A stretch of DNA of 64,000 nt from Saprospiraceae bacterium UBA7687 (GTDB taxonomy: Bacteria > Bacteroidota > Bacteroidia > Chitinophagales > Saprospiraceae). Both the position numbers and the translations under genes were made by a program. The notes beneath the pieces were generated by a model that ran no database searches, was not told the origin of the DNA, and saw only the letters and a list, made by a program, of their open reading frames with translations. Positions 35,500 through 44,844 of this stretch are shown one piece after another. Numbering within the stretch: position 1 is the first letter of the stretch; every line of letters starts with the position of its first letter. The DNA lies in NCBI GenBank assembly GCA_002482845.1, contig DLGT01000102.1, forward strand, positions 56,142 through 120,141, read 5' to 3'.

Positions 35500-38238
35500 C
35501 TAAACAAGTTCTTTATACTTCCCCTTACTTTTTCTAATATTTACAGCTACTACTTTGTATTCTGGGCACATGGCTTCACTATCATGCTCATCAGATGTAA
35601 TATTATTCAGCATGACTTCTGGGAAGTGAAATGTACTGCTTAAAACACCTGGTTTTACTTGATCCGTAATCCTTGCTTTGATGTCCACTTTTCCTCTTGG
35701 TGATTCTACACAGACCATGTCGCCTTCTTGTATAAAATGTCGAGCCGCATCTTCGGGATTAATGAGAATGACGTCTTCTGTGAGAATATGGACATTTCGA
35801 GTCCGTCTAGTCATTGTGCCACAATTATAGTGTTCGAGTTCTCTATTGGTAGTGATGATGTATGGATATTCTTTACTATGTTTTTGCAATTCACCACTTT
35901 CTTCCCAATCAAAGAAATGGAACTTACCTTTGCCATGTTTGAATGTCTCTGTGTGAAGGATTTTTGTGTCTGTACCATCTTCTTTTACAGGCCATTGTTT
36001 ACCATTATGACCAAGGTTTTCCCAAGTGACACCTGCAAAGAATGGCACTATCTGAGAGATTTCCTGAAGCAGCAAATCTGGATCATAGGTGGTTTGGCTA
36101 TAACCCATTACATTCATGATGTCAGATATAATTTGACCATCAGCTTTTGTTCCTGGTAGTGGCTCGACTACTTTTTGCACTTTTTGAATCCTTCGTTCGC
36201 CATTGGTATAAGTGCCACTTTTTTCTAAGAAGGACGCACCTGGCAATATCACCGTGGCATATTTTGCGGTTTCTGTCATGAAAAGTTCTTGTACCACTAA
36301 AAGTTCAAGATTCTCCATGGCTTTGATGACTTTTTGGGTGTTGGGGTCAGTCTGGACGACATCTTCCCCCATTAGCCACAATGCTTTTAGATCACCATTG
36401 ATACTTGCATTAAACATTTCCGGGATCTTGAGACCCTTTCCGAGTGGTATTTTAGTATTATAAAATGCTTCATATTTTTTATTTACTTCAGGGTCATAAG
36501 CATTTAAGTATCCAGCGCCTTGATGTGGTTGGCATCCCATATCAGCGGCTCCTTGTACGTTGTTCTGACCACGCAGAGGGTTGACACCCACGCCGAGTCT
36601 ACCAATATTTCCTGTGATCATAGCTAGGTCAGATATCAGCATGACAGTATGTGTGCCTTGGGTATGTTCTGTCACACCTAGACCATGAAAAGACATGGCA
36701 TTTGGTGCTTCTGCATAGGCCAATGCTGCTTTGCGGACTAGGTTTTTGTCCACATCGGTGATTTGAGCAAGTTCATCCATATCTAGAGCTAGAATTTGCT
36801 CTTTGAATGATTGATAACCTTCTGTTCTTTGTTCTATAAAACTACTATCTTCTTTCCCTTCAGAAATGATATAATACAGCATCATATTAAGTAGCGCCAC
36901 ATTAGTTCCTGGTTTTAGCGCTAAATGATAAGTGGCATATCTTGCTATTTCTGTTCTACGCGGATCAATGACGATCGTGGTCTTGCCTTTCATGGCAAAT
37001 TGTTTGAGCTTGGCACCTGTGACAGGATGACCATCTGTAGGATTAGCCCCGATGACCATGATACAGTTGGTATATTTGAGATCTTCTATAGAATTCGTAG
37101 CAGCACCCGTACCAAAAGTTCGCTGCATACCAAGTGCCGTAGGAGAATGGCATACTCTTGCGCAACAATCTATATTATTAGTACCAATGACTGCTCTAAT
37201 GAATTTTTGCATCAGATAATTCTCTTCGTTGGTACATCTAGCTGACGAAATCCCTGCTATTGCATCAGGTCCATGTTCATTTTTTATACGTAAAAGGCTA
37301 TCTGCAATAAATGCATAAGCTTCATCCCATGTGGCTGGAGTTAATACACCATCTTTTCTAATTAATGGCGTAGTGATTCTGTCAGGATGGTTATAAAATG
37401 AAAACGCAAATCTGCCTTTAAGGCAAGTGTGACCTTGGTTTACTTCTGCATCATATGGAGCTCGTATTGATTTTACTCTATCATTCACTACGGAAACTTC
37501 GAGATTGCAGCCTACGCCACAATAGGTGCAAACTGTTCTTACTTTTTTGTCGACTGCGACAGACTTGGATTCGAATACATCCGAAATGGCTGATGTAGGG
37601 CAAGCTTGTGCACATGCACCACAAGAGACGCAATCTGATTCAAAAAAGCTAGTATCATTTCCTTTAATAATCTTAGCATCAAATCCTCTACCCGACATGC
37701 TCAATACCATTTCTCCTTGTACTTCATCACATGCGCGTACACATCGATAGCAATTTATGCATTTAGAAAGATCCATAGTCATGTATGGATGACTTAGATC
37801 TTTAGAACGGTCAAGGTGGTTTTTGCCTTGTGGATATCTCACATCTCGTATGCCGACTCGAGCAGCTACGGTTTGTAACTCACAATTATTGTTGACTTCG
37901 CAAGTAAGGCAGTCGAGTGGGTGATCAGTAAGTACAAGTTCAATGATATTTTTACGTAGTTTTTTGATTTTATCACTATCTGTATATATATAACTTCCTG
38001 GTATCACAGGAGTATGGCATGAAGCTTGGGTTTTAAGCGGTCCGTCTTCAGTTAGTCCCACTTCTACGCTACATACCCTACATGATCCGAAAGGCTCTAG
38101 ATTGGACACATCGCATAAGGTAGGGATGGCATCTTTTGATTTATGCCTTTTTATAAATGAAAGTATGGTTTCGCCCGGCTGAAAGTCATGTGGATGACCA
38201 TTAATATAGGCAATTGTTGAAATCTTATTGTAGGTCAT
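35500..38238 (-). CDS. Formate dehydrogenase alpha subunit, Cys type, with NuoG-like N-terminus
   Basis: 912 residues. Order of centres: a [2Fe-2S] domain (Cys42, Cys53, Cys56, Cys74); a His/Cys cluster (HPLDCLTCEVNNNCELQ); two [4Fe-4S] clusters (CINCYRCVRACDE and CVSCGACAQACPTS); the molybdopterin [4Fe-4S] motif CTYCGVGCNLEV; then the catalytic molybdo/tungsto-pterin domain with CCARVCHSPTALG. The catalytic residue is Cys363, encoded TGC, where selenoenzymes have Sec. A dinucleotide-binding C-terminal domain follows. The layout equals the FdhA/FdsA subunit of NAD-type enzymes. No beta, gamma or FdhD gene adjoins it, so its electron partner is unknown. Confidence 0.9.
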   Translation of the reverse strand: MTYNKISTIAYINGHPHDFQPGETILSFIKRHKSKDAIPTLCDVSNLEPFGSCRVCSVEVGLTEDGPLKTQASCHTPVIPGSYIYTDSDKIKKLRKNIIELVLTDHPLDCLTCEVNNNCELQTVAARVGIRDVRYPQGKNHLDRSKDLSHPYMTMDLSKCINCYRCVRACDEVQGEMVLSMSGRGFDAKIIKGNDTSFFESDCVSCGACAQACPTSAISDVFESKSVAVDKKVRTVCTYCGVGCNLEVSVVNDRVKSIRAPYDAEVNQGHTCLKGRFAFSFYNHPDRITTPLIRKDGVLTPATWDEAYAFIADSLLRIKNEHGPDAIAGISSARCTNEENYLMQKFIRAVIGTNNIDCCARVCHSPTALGMQRTFGTGAATNSIEDLKYTNCIMVIGANPTDGHPVTGAKLKQFAMKGKTTIVIDPRRTEIARYATYHLALKPGTNVALLNMMLYYIISEGKEDSSFIEQRTEGYQSFKEQILALDMDELAQITDVDKNLVRKAALAYAEAPNAMSFHGLGVTEHTQGTHTVMLISDLAMITGNIGRLGVGVNPLRGQNNVQGAADMGCQPHQGAGYLNAYDPEVNKKYEAFYNTKIPLGKGLKIPEMFNASINGDLKALWLMGEDVVQTDPNTQKVIKAMENLELLVVQELFMTETAKYATVILPGASFLEKSGTYTNGERRIQKVQKVVEPLPGTKADGQIISDIMNVMGYSQTTYDPDLLLQEISQIVPFFAGVTWENLGHNGKQWPVKEDGTDTKILHTETFKHGKGKFHFFDWEESGELQKHSKEYPYIITTNRELEHYNCGTMTRRTRNVHILTEDVILINPEDAARHFIQEGDMVCVESPRGKVDIKARITDQVKPGVLSSTFHFPEVMLNNITSDEHDSEAMCPEYKVVAVNIRKSKGKYKELV

Positions 38239-38462
38239 GTGGCTATGATTAACAAGTAAAGTATAAAATTAACTGAAAAAAATATAATGGGCACAAATTT
38301 GTGCAGGAAATTTTTTAAAATCTGGCCTTAAGTAAGAATTTTTGAATTTAGTGGTTTCCTGTTTTCAATTTTTAAAACGTGAAATAATTTGTTAGAATGT
38401 TGATAATCAACGATATAAGATATATGTACAAAAAGTATAATATCAAAATATTTTGTTAAATA

Positions 38463-38494
38463 TTTGTTTATCCGATACCTAATGACTTATTTTG
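38463..38494 (+). promoter_or_regulatory. Promoter of acpP
   Basis: TTTG at 38463-38466, a 21-nt spacer and TATTTTG at 38488-38494, one base short of TAnnTTTG. The predicted leader is about 24 nt. Confidence 0.45.
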
Positions 38495-38521
38495 CGTCTT
38501 CATAGCAAACAATAAGTTAAA

Positions 38522-38758
38522 ATGTCACAAATTGCAGAGAAAGTAAGAAAAATCATCATCGACAAATTAGGTGTAGATGAGTCAGAAGTAACTAATGAAG
38601 CGAGCTTCACAAATGATCTAGGTGCAGATTCTTTGGATACTGTAGAATTGATCATGGAGTTCGAAAAAGAGTTTGACGTATCTATTCCTGATGATCAAGC
38701 TGAGAAAATCCAAACAGTGGGTCAAGCAATTGACTTTCTAGAGGCTAGTAAGGCATAA
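38522..38758 (+). CDS. acpP: Acyl carrier protein
   Basis: 78 residues. The phosphopantetheine attachment motif GADSLDTVELIMEFEKEFD contains the modified Ser (about residue 39). The rest is the usual acidic four-helix carrier. It carries growing acyl chains in fatty-acid synthesis and also supplies lipid A precursors used upstream of LpxH (44845) in this window. A strong terminator follows directly, so fabF, 260 nt downstream, is transcribed mostly separately. Confidence 0.97.
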   Translation: MSQIAEKVRKIIIDKLGVDESEVTNEASFTNDLGADSLDTVELIMEFEKEFDVSIPDDQAEKIQTVGQAIDFLEASKA

Positions 38759-38780
38759 GATTATTTTTCGAAAGTATAGG

Positions 38781-38818
38781 AATCCACAAAAGCTATTGTT
38801 TTTGTGGATTTTTTTTTA
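38781..38818 (+). terminator. Intrinsic terminator of acpP
   Basis: AATCCACAAAA (38781-38791) pairs perfectly with TTTTGTGGATT (38800-38810) around an 8-nt loop, followed by a T-run to about 38817. Confidence 0.88.
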
Positions 38819-39017
38819 TTCAAATAATAGTAGATGGTGAAACGTTAAGATTTTAAATGACACATTTTCAATGTCTTAAAATCAGTAATTTTATCTGTGT
38901 ATTAGTTTTTGGGATAATTCTATTTAGTCTTTTAACAAAATAGTAGAGATATAGGTATTATATTTTTACTTTTGCATGAAATTGTAGAATTTTGACCCTA
39001 ATTTTTAAGTTATTTTT

Positions 39018-40265
39018 ATGAGACGAGTTGTTATAACAGGTATAGGTGCTCTTACACCCATTGGCAATACCTACCAAGAATATATAAATGGACTTAGAAG
39101 TGGTATAAGTGGCGCAGGCCCTATCACACGATTTGACGCATCACAATTTAAAGTTAAATTCGCTTGTGAGCTAAAAAACTTTGACGTTGAGAAATTTATT
39201 CCTCGCAAAGATGCTAGAAGATTAGACCCATTTGCCCAATATGCCTTAGTTGTTGCCGATGAAGCTATGCAAATGTCTGGCCTTGATCTTAATACCATAG
39301 ACCTTGATAGGGCAGGTGTAGTTTGGGGAAGTGGTATAGGTGGTTTTGAAACCATAGAACATGATATAACAGAAGCAGCACTTTGGAATGGAGAACCTAG
39401 GTATAGTCCATTTCTAATACCAAAATTAATCGCAGATATTGCTCCCGGACATATTTCAATCAAATATGGTTTCCGTGGCATAAATTATGCAACCGTTTCA
39501 GCATGTGCATCTTCTACACACTCAGTAATAGCATCATTTGATTATATACGCATGGGTAGAGCTGACATTATGATCACGGGTGGGTCAGAAGCAGCCATTA
39601 CAAAAGCAAGTGTAGGTGGTTTTGCATCTATGAAAGCCATGTCTGAAAGAAACGACAGTCCAGAGACAGCTAGTAGACCATTTGACAAAGATCGTGATGG
39701 GTTTGTACTTGGCGAAGGAGCAGGTGCATTGATTCTGGAAGAGTTAGAACATGCTAAAAAACGAGGAGCAACAATTTATGGTGAAGTTGTAGGCGCAGGA
39801 ATGACAGCAGATGCTTACCATATGACGGCGCCACATCCAGAAGGTATCGGTGCTCGTAATGTTATGAATCTTGCACTGAAAGATGCAGGACTTAATCCAT
39901 CTGATGTAGATTATGTGAATGTTCACGGTACTTCTACACCTTTGGGAGATGTGGCAGAGACGAAAGCCATTTTAGCAGTTTTTGGAGAGTCAGCATATGA
40001 TCTGAATATAAGTAGTACAAAATCCATGACGGGGCATTTGCTTGGTGGTGCAGGTGCTATCGAAGCAATAGCAGGCGTAATTGCGATTAATGAAGGATTT
40101 ATCCCTCCTACGATTAATCATTTTACAAATGATCCTGATTTTGATCCTAAATTAAATTTTACTTTCAATTCAGCTCAGGAAAGGAAACCTGATGTGATTC
40201 TTAGCAATACTTTTGGATTTGGAGGTCATAATGCTTCAGTTATCATTAAAAGATTCAATGGTTAA
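39018..40265 (+). CDS. fabF: 3-oxoacyl-ACP synthase II
   Basis: 415 residues, the usual FabF length. Catalytic Cys163 is in VSACASSTHS, and the two catalytic histidines are in VHGTSTPLGD and TGHLLGGAGAIEA. LSNTFGFGGHNASVI is the family's glycine-rich end. It extends acyl chains with malonyl-ACP, in particular the longer and unsaturated ones. It forms a group with rnc and the DUF457 gene (2-nt and 19-nt gaps). acpP precedes it behind a terminator, the common acpP-fabF-rnc order. Confidence 0.97.
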   Translation: MRRVVITGIGALTPIGNTYQEYINGLRSGISGAGPITRFDASQFKVKFACELKNFDVEKFIPRKDARRLDPFAQYALVVADEAMQMSGLDLNTIDLDRAGVVWGSGIGGFETIEHDITEAALWNGEPRYSPFLIPKLIADIAPGHISIKYGFRGINYATVSACASSTHSVIASFDYIRMGRADIMITGGSEAAITKASVGGFASMKAMSERNDSPETASRPFDKDRDGFVLGEGAGALILEELEHAKKRGATIYGEVVGAGMTADAYHMTAPHPEGIGARNVMNLALKDAGLNPSDVDYVNVHGTSTPLGDVAETKAILAVFGESAYDLNISSTKSMTGHLLGGAGAIEAIAGVIAINEGFIPPTINHFTNDPDFDPKLNFTFNSAQERKPDVILSNTFGFGGHNASVIIKRFNG

Positions 40266-40267
40266 TT

Positions 40268-40987
40268 TTGGATACAATACGTCGTTTTTATAATTATTAT
40301 ATCTCAGAAGACAAAGAGCTCACTAGGAGACTTAAACAGATATTAGGATTTACACCTGCAAGATTAAATCTGTTTAAGACGGCGTTTTATCACAAATCCA
40401 TGACGAATGAAACACCCGGAAAAGCTACAAACGAACGATTAGAATATTTAGGTGATGCCATTTTATCGACCATCGTAGCGGAATATTTGTTTAAAAAATA
40501 CCCAAATAAAGACGAAGGTTTTCTCACCAAAATGAGATCAAAAATCGTCAAAAGACAGACGCTCAATGAGATAGCTGACAATATGGGGCTCGATGTGATT
40601 TTGTCAGATTATAGTCTAGGTAAAATGAGTAGCTCCATGCTTGGAAATGCATTAGAAGCACTCGTCGGGGCGATTTATATTGAATTTGGTTATGACAAAA
40701 CAAAGGATTACATCATCAAAAATATTTTGATGCGCTACCTGAATATGACTGAACTCGAGACAAAAGACGATAACCATAAATCCCAACTTCTAGAATGGTG
40801 CCAGAAAAATGGCAAAGAAATAAACTTTACAACGCTTGCTAAGTTTAAGTTGGACAAAAGAGATTGTTTTAAAGTGGCAGTCGTCATAGATGGTGTAGAA
40901 ATGGCCACTTCAGAAGACTTTAATAAAAAATCAGCAGAGCAAGCAGCGGCTAGTAAAGTCATGCAAAAACTAAATATCGCAGAATAA
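40268..40987 (+). CDS. rnc: Ribonuclease III
   Basis: 239 residues. The catalytic signature is NERLEYLGDAILSTIVAEYL (about 55-75), with a second acidic site near GNALEALVGAIYIE. The C-terminal double-stranded-RNA binding domain (about 165-237) ends KSAEQAAASKVMQKL. The start is a TTG at 40268, 2 nt after the fabF stop: the next Met (about residue 39) is too far inside the conserved N-terminal region. It processes rRNA and structured mRNAs, and any transcript of the 21-bp palindromic array in this window would be a possible substrate. Confidence 0.95.
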   Translation: MDTIRRFYNYYISEDKELTRRLKQILGFTPARLNLFKTAFYHKSMTNETPGKATNERLEYLGDAILSTIVAEYLFKKYPNKDEGFLTKMRSKIVKRQTLNEIADNMGLDVILSDYSLGKMSSSMLGNALEALVGAIYIEFGYDKTKDYIIKNILMRYLNMTELETKDDNHKSQLLEWCQKNGKEINFTTLAKFKLDKRDCFKVAVVIDGVEMATSEDFNKKSAEQAAASKVMQKLNIAE

Positions 40988-41006
40988 ATTTTAGATAAAC
41001 CATTCC

Positions 41007-42224
41007 ATGGATTCATTAACTCAGATTGTTTTAGGAGCCGCAGTGGCTGAGGCTGCTTTGGGAAAAAAGATTGGAAATCGAGCGATGGTCTGGGGCGCAA
41101 TAGCTGGTACAATTCCTGATTTGGATGTATTGGCAAATGGGTTTATGACTCCTATAGATGCTTTAGCTTTTCATCGAGGCATCACTCATTCGTTTTTATT
41201 TGAAATTATAGCTGCCTTACTCCTTGGTTGGGGTGTTTTTAAAATGTATCAATCACCACGACATAAATGGTTTGGCATCGTAGGTTGGAGTATACTGTCG
41301 GCTGCAATTGGGATCAGTATTTTATTTTTGGGAGATTTTGGTTTGATGAAAACAGTTATTGGGTTGCTATTTTTAGCTGGAAGTGGTTTATTGATTTATA
41401 AAAGATACAATCGCACATCTTACACTACACCAAAAGCTAGTATCATGCAGTGGCAATGGATGTTTTTTCTATCACTCATTACACATCCGATTTTAGATTG
41501 TTTTACAACTTATGGAACTCAGATACTTCTACCTTTTTCAGATCAAAGGGTAGCTTTTAACAATATAGCAGTGGCTGATCCAGCTTATACAGTTCCATTT
41601 TTGATTTGTCTATTGATAGCCATGTTTTTAGCCCGCACCAATCCCAATAGATCTAGATGGAATAACGCTGGATTGATTATCAGTAGTTTATACATGATTT
41701 TTACACTATACAATAAGACAAGAATAAATACAATATTTGAAAATTCATTGCGCCAAGAACATATAGTTTACAGTAGGTACATGACTACGCCTAGTATTTT
41801 GAATAATATTTTGTGGAGTGGTATCGCAGAAACGGATAGTGCTTTTTATTTCGGTCAATACTCTTTTTTTGATAAACAAAAGACGTTTAAGCTGATGAAA
41901 AGAGACAAAAATAATCCTGAATTTGCCACAGCATTAGAAGAAGATCCTACGTTAAAAACATTAAGATGGTTTAGTGATGACTATTTTGCTATAGAACGCA
42001 AAAGCGGTGATAGCATTCAATATTATGATTTGAGATTCGGTACTTTCAGGGTCAAACCTTCAGATCCTGATAATTTTGTATTCAAATTTATTCTTCAAGA
42101 AAATCCAGTAGGCAAATTTACATTATTAGGTCAAGATGACGGACCAAGAGACGCAAACATGGGTGAAGTTTTCAAAATGTTGTGGAATAGAATCTTAGGA
42201 AATGTGGAAGAAGAATTTAAATGA
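41007..42224 (+). CDS. DUF457/YdjM-like membrane-bound metal-dependent hydrolase
   Basis: 405 residues. The N-terminus MDSLTQIVLGAAVAEAALGK, then GTIPDLDVLANG and AFHRGITHSFLFEI, is the DUF457 (YdjM/COG1988) signature, whose His and Asp residues are thought to bind metal. About six membrane segments lie in residues 1-230. The C-terminal 170 residues are soluble and probably extracytoplasmic. A second conserved block, HPILDCFTTYGTQIL, completes the putative metal site. It follows rnc by 19 nt in the fabF group. The substrate is unknown. Confidence 0.8.
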   Translation: MDSLTQIVLGAAVAEAALGKKIGNRAMVWGAIAGTIPDLDVLANGFMTPIDALAFHRGITHSFLFEIIAALLLGWGVFKMYQSPRHKWFGIVGWSILSAAIGISILFLGDFGLMKTVIGLLFLAGSGLLIYKRYNRTSYTTPKASIMQWQWMFFLSLITHPILDCFTTYGTQILLPFSDQRVAFNNIAVADPAYTVPFLICLLIAMFLARTNPNRSRWNNAGLIISSLYMIFTLYNKTRINTIFENSLRQEHIVYSRYMTTPSILNNILWSGIAETDSAFYFGQYSFFDKQKTFKLMKRDKNNPEFATALEEDPTLKTLRWFSDDYFAIERKSGDSIQYYDLRFGTFRVKPSDPDNFVFKFILQENPVGKFTLLGQDDGPRDANMGEVFKMLWNRILGNVEEEFK

Positions 42225-42379
42225 TATGTCTTGGGCTTACCTTTAGGACGTAATACATTATAAAAAATAATATATTATATACATTGAAATTTATTATCGA
42301 ATAAGAATATGGATTGATTAATTTTGCATCATAATTCGATACATCGTATAGATTTGTGTAACCTAGTCAATACCACATC

Positions 42380-43018
42380 ATGCAATTTTTTAAATCCGCT
42401 CTTTTTGTCTTTCTAATAAACGTTGTATTTTGTACAAGCCCAATCCTAGGCCAATCAAATGTAATTGAGACAAGAGAAGCTTTCGCCATTGAGCCAAATG
42501 ACAACGAATCAGTTTTGTACAAAGAAGTTTCTTTAAGTTGGGAAGATTTTTCTATATTAAATGTGTTTCAAGTTCAGCTAGCAGAAAATAAAGATTTTGA
42601 AGGCGTAATTTTAGATACCTTAGTAAATGGAAATTATTTTTTTACCAACATACTAGAAAATCATAAAGAATATTTTTGGAGAGTTCGTGATGCTAGTCCT
42701 GAATGTGATCCTTACACTTTTGAAGATTATCATTTTTTTAAAACTACCAATATCGTCATTGATAACGAAAATGAAAATACGGCCATAAAGATATTCCCGA
42801 CACACATTAATGGCAAAGAAGTTATTTATTTTGATAACCCAGATTACTTAGAATTTGATATTAGCATCGTAAGCTTAACTTCAAAATCACAGTACCGTCA
42901 CAAGTGTTCTTCCGATAGAAAAGGAATTACGACGGAATCATGGCCAAGAGGTGCATACCAAGTTACCATTTCATCCCCAAATAATTTTACCCAAACTAGG
43001 GATATCGTATTATATTAA
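42380..43018 (+). CDS. Small secreted protein with Fn3-like module and degenerate T9SS tail
   Basis: 212 residues. The signal peptide ends PILGQ (about 26). An Fn3-like module (about 45-125) shows LSWEDFSILNVFQVQLAEN and EYFWRVRD, echoing the YYWRVRG module of the metalloprotease at 20618. The C-terminal part (about 135-212, IFPTHINGKE to DIVLY) has the strand pattern of a type A T9SS sorting domain, though the usual PNP motif is altered to FPT. It is probably exported to the surface. It lies 3 nt before the YkgJ-like gene. Confidence 0.6.
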   Translation: MQFFKSALFVFLINVVFCTSPILGQSNVIETREAFAIEPNDNESVLYKEVSLSWEDFSILNVFQVQLAENKDFEGVILDTLVNGNYFFTNILENHKEYFWRVRDASPECDPYTFEDYHFFKTTNIVIDNENENTAIKIFPTHINGKEVIYFDNPDYLEFDISIVSLTSKSQYRHKCSSDRKGITTESWPRGAYQVTISSPNNFTQTRDIVLY

Positions 43019-43021
43019 TCT

Positions 43022-43519
43022 ATGGATGAATTAATAGATCAATGGAAAGTCCAATCTAAGGAACAAAAGGATGAAAATAATCGCTTCCTTAAAAATGTGT
43101 GGACAATACCCAAAGCTGAATTCTTGCCTAAGCTACAGGAAACCCACCAAGAAGCTTTTCAAAAAATAGATTGTTTATCATGCGCCAATTGTTGTAAAAC
43201 GACGCCTGCTATTATTACGAAAGGTGATGCATCTCGTATAGCAAAACATATGAACATCGCACCCAAACAGTTTATCCGCCAGTATGTAATAGAGGATATC
43301 AATGGTGACATGATGTTGAATGGTGTACCGTGTCGGTTTTTGAATGAAGATAATAGTTGTAGTATCTATGACGTCAGACCAGAAGCTTGTCGAAGATATC
43401 CACATACAGATGAAGCAGAATATCCAAATAGGACATCGCTCAATCTCGCTAATACTATTGTGTGTCCAGCTGCATATTACGTAGTGGAGCGGTTAAAAAC
43501 TCAATTTCCCACGATATGA
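43022..43519 (+). CDS. YkgJ-family cysteine cluster protein
   Basis: 165 residues with the family's metal-binding cysteines: CLSCANCC (about 51-58), PCRFLNEDNSCSIYDVRPEAC and the following RRYPH, plus a late Cys in IVCPAAYYV. The family probably binds iron or zinc; its role is not established. No signal peptide. Its TGA overlaps the ATG of the PaaY-like gene (ATGA, 43516-43519), so the two are translationally coupled. Confidence 0.85.
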   Translation: MDELIDQWKVQSKEQKDENNRFLKNVWTIPKAEFLPKLQETHQEAFQKIDCLSCANCCKTTPAIITKGDASRIAKHMNIAPKQFIRQYVIEDINGDMMLNGVPCRFLNEDNSCSIYDVRPEACRRYPHTDEAEYPNRTSLNLANTIVCPAAYYVVERLKTQFPTI

Positions 43520-44106
43520 TTTACGAGTTTAATGGTTTTATACCTGTGGTGGATGAATCATCGTTTGTCCATCCACAAGCTTGCGTAACTGGCAATGTCA
43601 TTATCGGCAAAAATGTATACATTGGTCCTGGGGCTGCCATCCGAGGTGATTGGGGAGAGATCATTATAGAAGACGGTTGTAATGTACAAGAGAACTGCAC
43701 GATCCATATGTTTCCAGGTAAGTCGACCATTCTTAGAGCTTCGGCCCACATAGGACATGGTGCCATCATCCATGGCGCCGAAATAGGTAGGAATGTCATG
43801 GTAGGTATGAATAGTGTCATTATGGATGAAGTGGTCATCGGTGATGAATGTATCATAGGTGCATTGACCTTTGTAAAAGCTGGCGAAAATTTCCCATCAA
43901 GAAGTCTCATTGTAGGTAATCCTGCCAGAGTTATAAGACAAGTAAGCGACGAAATGATCGCATGGAAAACGGAAGGGACAAAACTATATCAACAATTACC
44001 ATCTGACTGTCACCAGACTCTAAAGCCCTGCGAGCCACTTAGATCTGTTCCATCTGAACGTCCGAAACAACCTATCCTTTATAATTTTTTTAAGAAGCAT
44101 AACTGA
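43516..44106 (+). CDS. Gamma-carbonic-anhydrase-like hexapeptide protein (PaaY-like)
   Basis: 196 residues from the ATG at 43516. An upstream in-frame extension lies inside the YkgJ gene and is not needed; 196 residues is the usual PaaY length. A left-handed beta-helix of hexapeptide repeats (about 12-140) carries the metal histidines in CTIHMFPG and AHIGHGAIIHG. The C-terminal helix ends in a Pro-rich tail. Relatives are gamma-type carbonic anhydrases and PaaY, a thioesterase of phenylacetate breakdown. No paa genes are near, so the narrower role is unclear. Confidence 0.82.
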   Translation: MIYEFNGFIPVVDESSFVHPQACVTGNVIIGKNVYIGPGAAIRGDWGEIIIEDGCNVQENCTIHMFPGKSTILRASAHIGHGAIIHGAEIGRNVMVGMNSVIMDEVVIGDECIIGALTFVKAGENFPSRSLIVGNPARVIRQVSDEMIAWKTEGTKLYQQLPSDCHQTLKPCEPLRSVPSERPKQPILYNFFKKHN

Positions 44107-44305
44107 AATTGATTAGAAATTTTAAGTTTTAGTCGGTCTTGGATATAACGGTTTTCAATGTAAAGTATATCTCCTTCAGCTAAGGCCAATACCTTCATTT
44201 AAATATCCTATGATGACAAGTTTTTTAAATAGACCAATGTTTTATCTGCCCATTTAACTACCTATTCAGTAAATTTTGTAATTTTGTTTCACAAATCTAA
44301 TTGTT

Positions 44306-44836
44306 ATGCCAATTGCCAGACCATTCAACCTTCAAAAATGGATAGACGAAAATCGTCATGAACTAAAACCACCCGTAGGTAATAGAAATCTTTACAAAGA
44401 AGCTGGAGATTATATCGTCATGGTGGTTGCTGGTCCTAATGCTCGTAAAGATTATCATTATAATGAAACGGAAGAATTGTTTTATCAAATAGAAGGTGAT
44501 ATTGTAGTTCGTATCCAAGAAGATGGCAAAGCTGTAGATATTCCCATAAAAGAAGGTGAAATGTTTCTGCTTCCCGCACGAGTTCCACATTCGCCCATGA
44601 GATCTGAAGGTTCCATTGGATTGGTCATTGAGTTAAAAAGAACAGGTGAAGAACGAGATGGTTTACTTTGGTTTTGTGATCATTGCAATACCAAACTCCA
44701 TGAATCTTATTTCCATTTAGACAATATTGAAAAGGATTTTCTACCTAGGTTTAAGGAATATTATACGACAGAAGATATGCGAACTTGCCCCAATTGTGGC
44801 AATGTCATGGAAGCGGACAAAAGATTCATAGGATAA
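44306..44836 (+). CDS. nbaC: 3-hydroxyanthranilate 3,4-dioxygenase
   Basis: 176 residues of cupin fold. The catalytic iron ligands are His51, Glu57 and His95 (DYHYNETEE and RVPHSPMRS), the same numbers as in the well-studied bacterial enzyme. A second, rubredoxin-like metal site is formed by Cys124, Cys127, Cys161 and Cys164 (FCDHC, CPNC). The enzyme opens the ring of 3-hydroxyanthranilate on the way from tryptophan to quinolinate and NAD. The other kynurenine genes are not in the window. It precedes lpxH by 8 nt. Confidence 0.94.
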   Translation: MPIARPFNLQKWIDENRHELKPPVGNRNLYKEAGDYIVMVVAGPNARKDYHYNETEELFYQIEGDIVVRIQEDGKAVDIPIKEGEMFLLPARVPHSPMRSEGSIGLVIELKRTGEERDGLLWFCDHCNTKLHESYFHLDNIEKDFLPRFKEYYTTEDMRTCPNCGNVMEADKRFIG

Positions 44837-44844
44837 GCTCGATA

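Noticed and set aside
35728..36159. 143-codon plus-strand open frame inside the formate dehydrogenase gene
   Set aside because: An antisense shadow of a conserved coding region, with composition that follows the opposite strand.
37141..37160. Selenocysteine at the formate dehydrogenase active site
   Set aside because: The codon at the catalytic position (residue 363) is TGC, not TGA, so the enzyme is the Cys form.
43462..43515. 18-codon N-terminal extension of the PaaY-like protein
   Set aside because: It overlaps the YkgJ coding region. The ATG at 43516 gives the usual family length and a 4-nt ATGA coupling.
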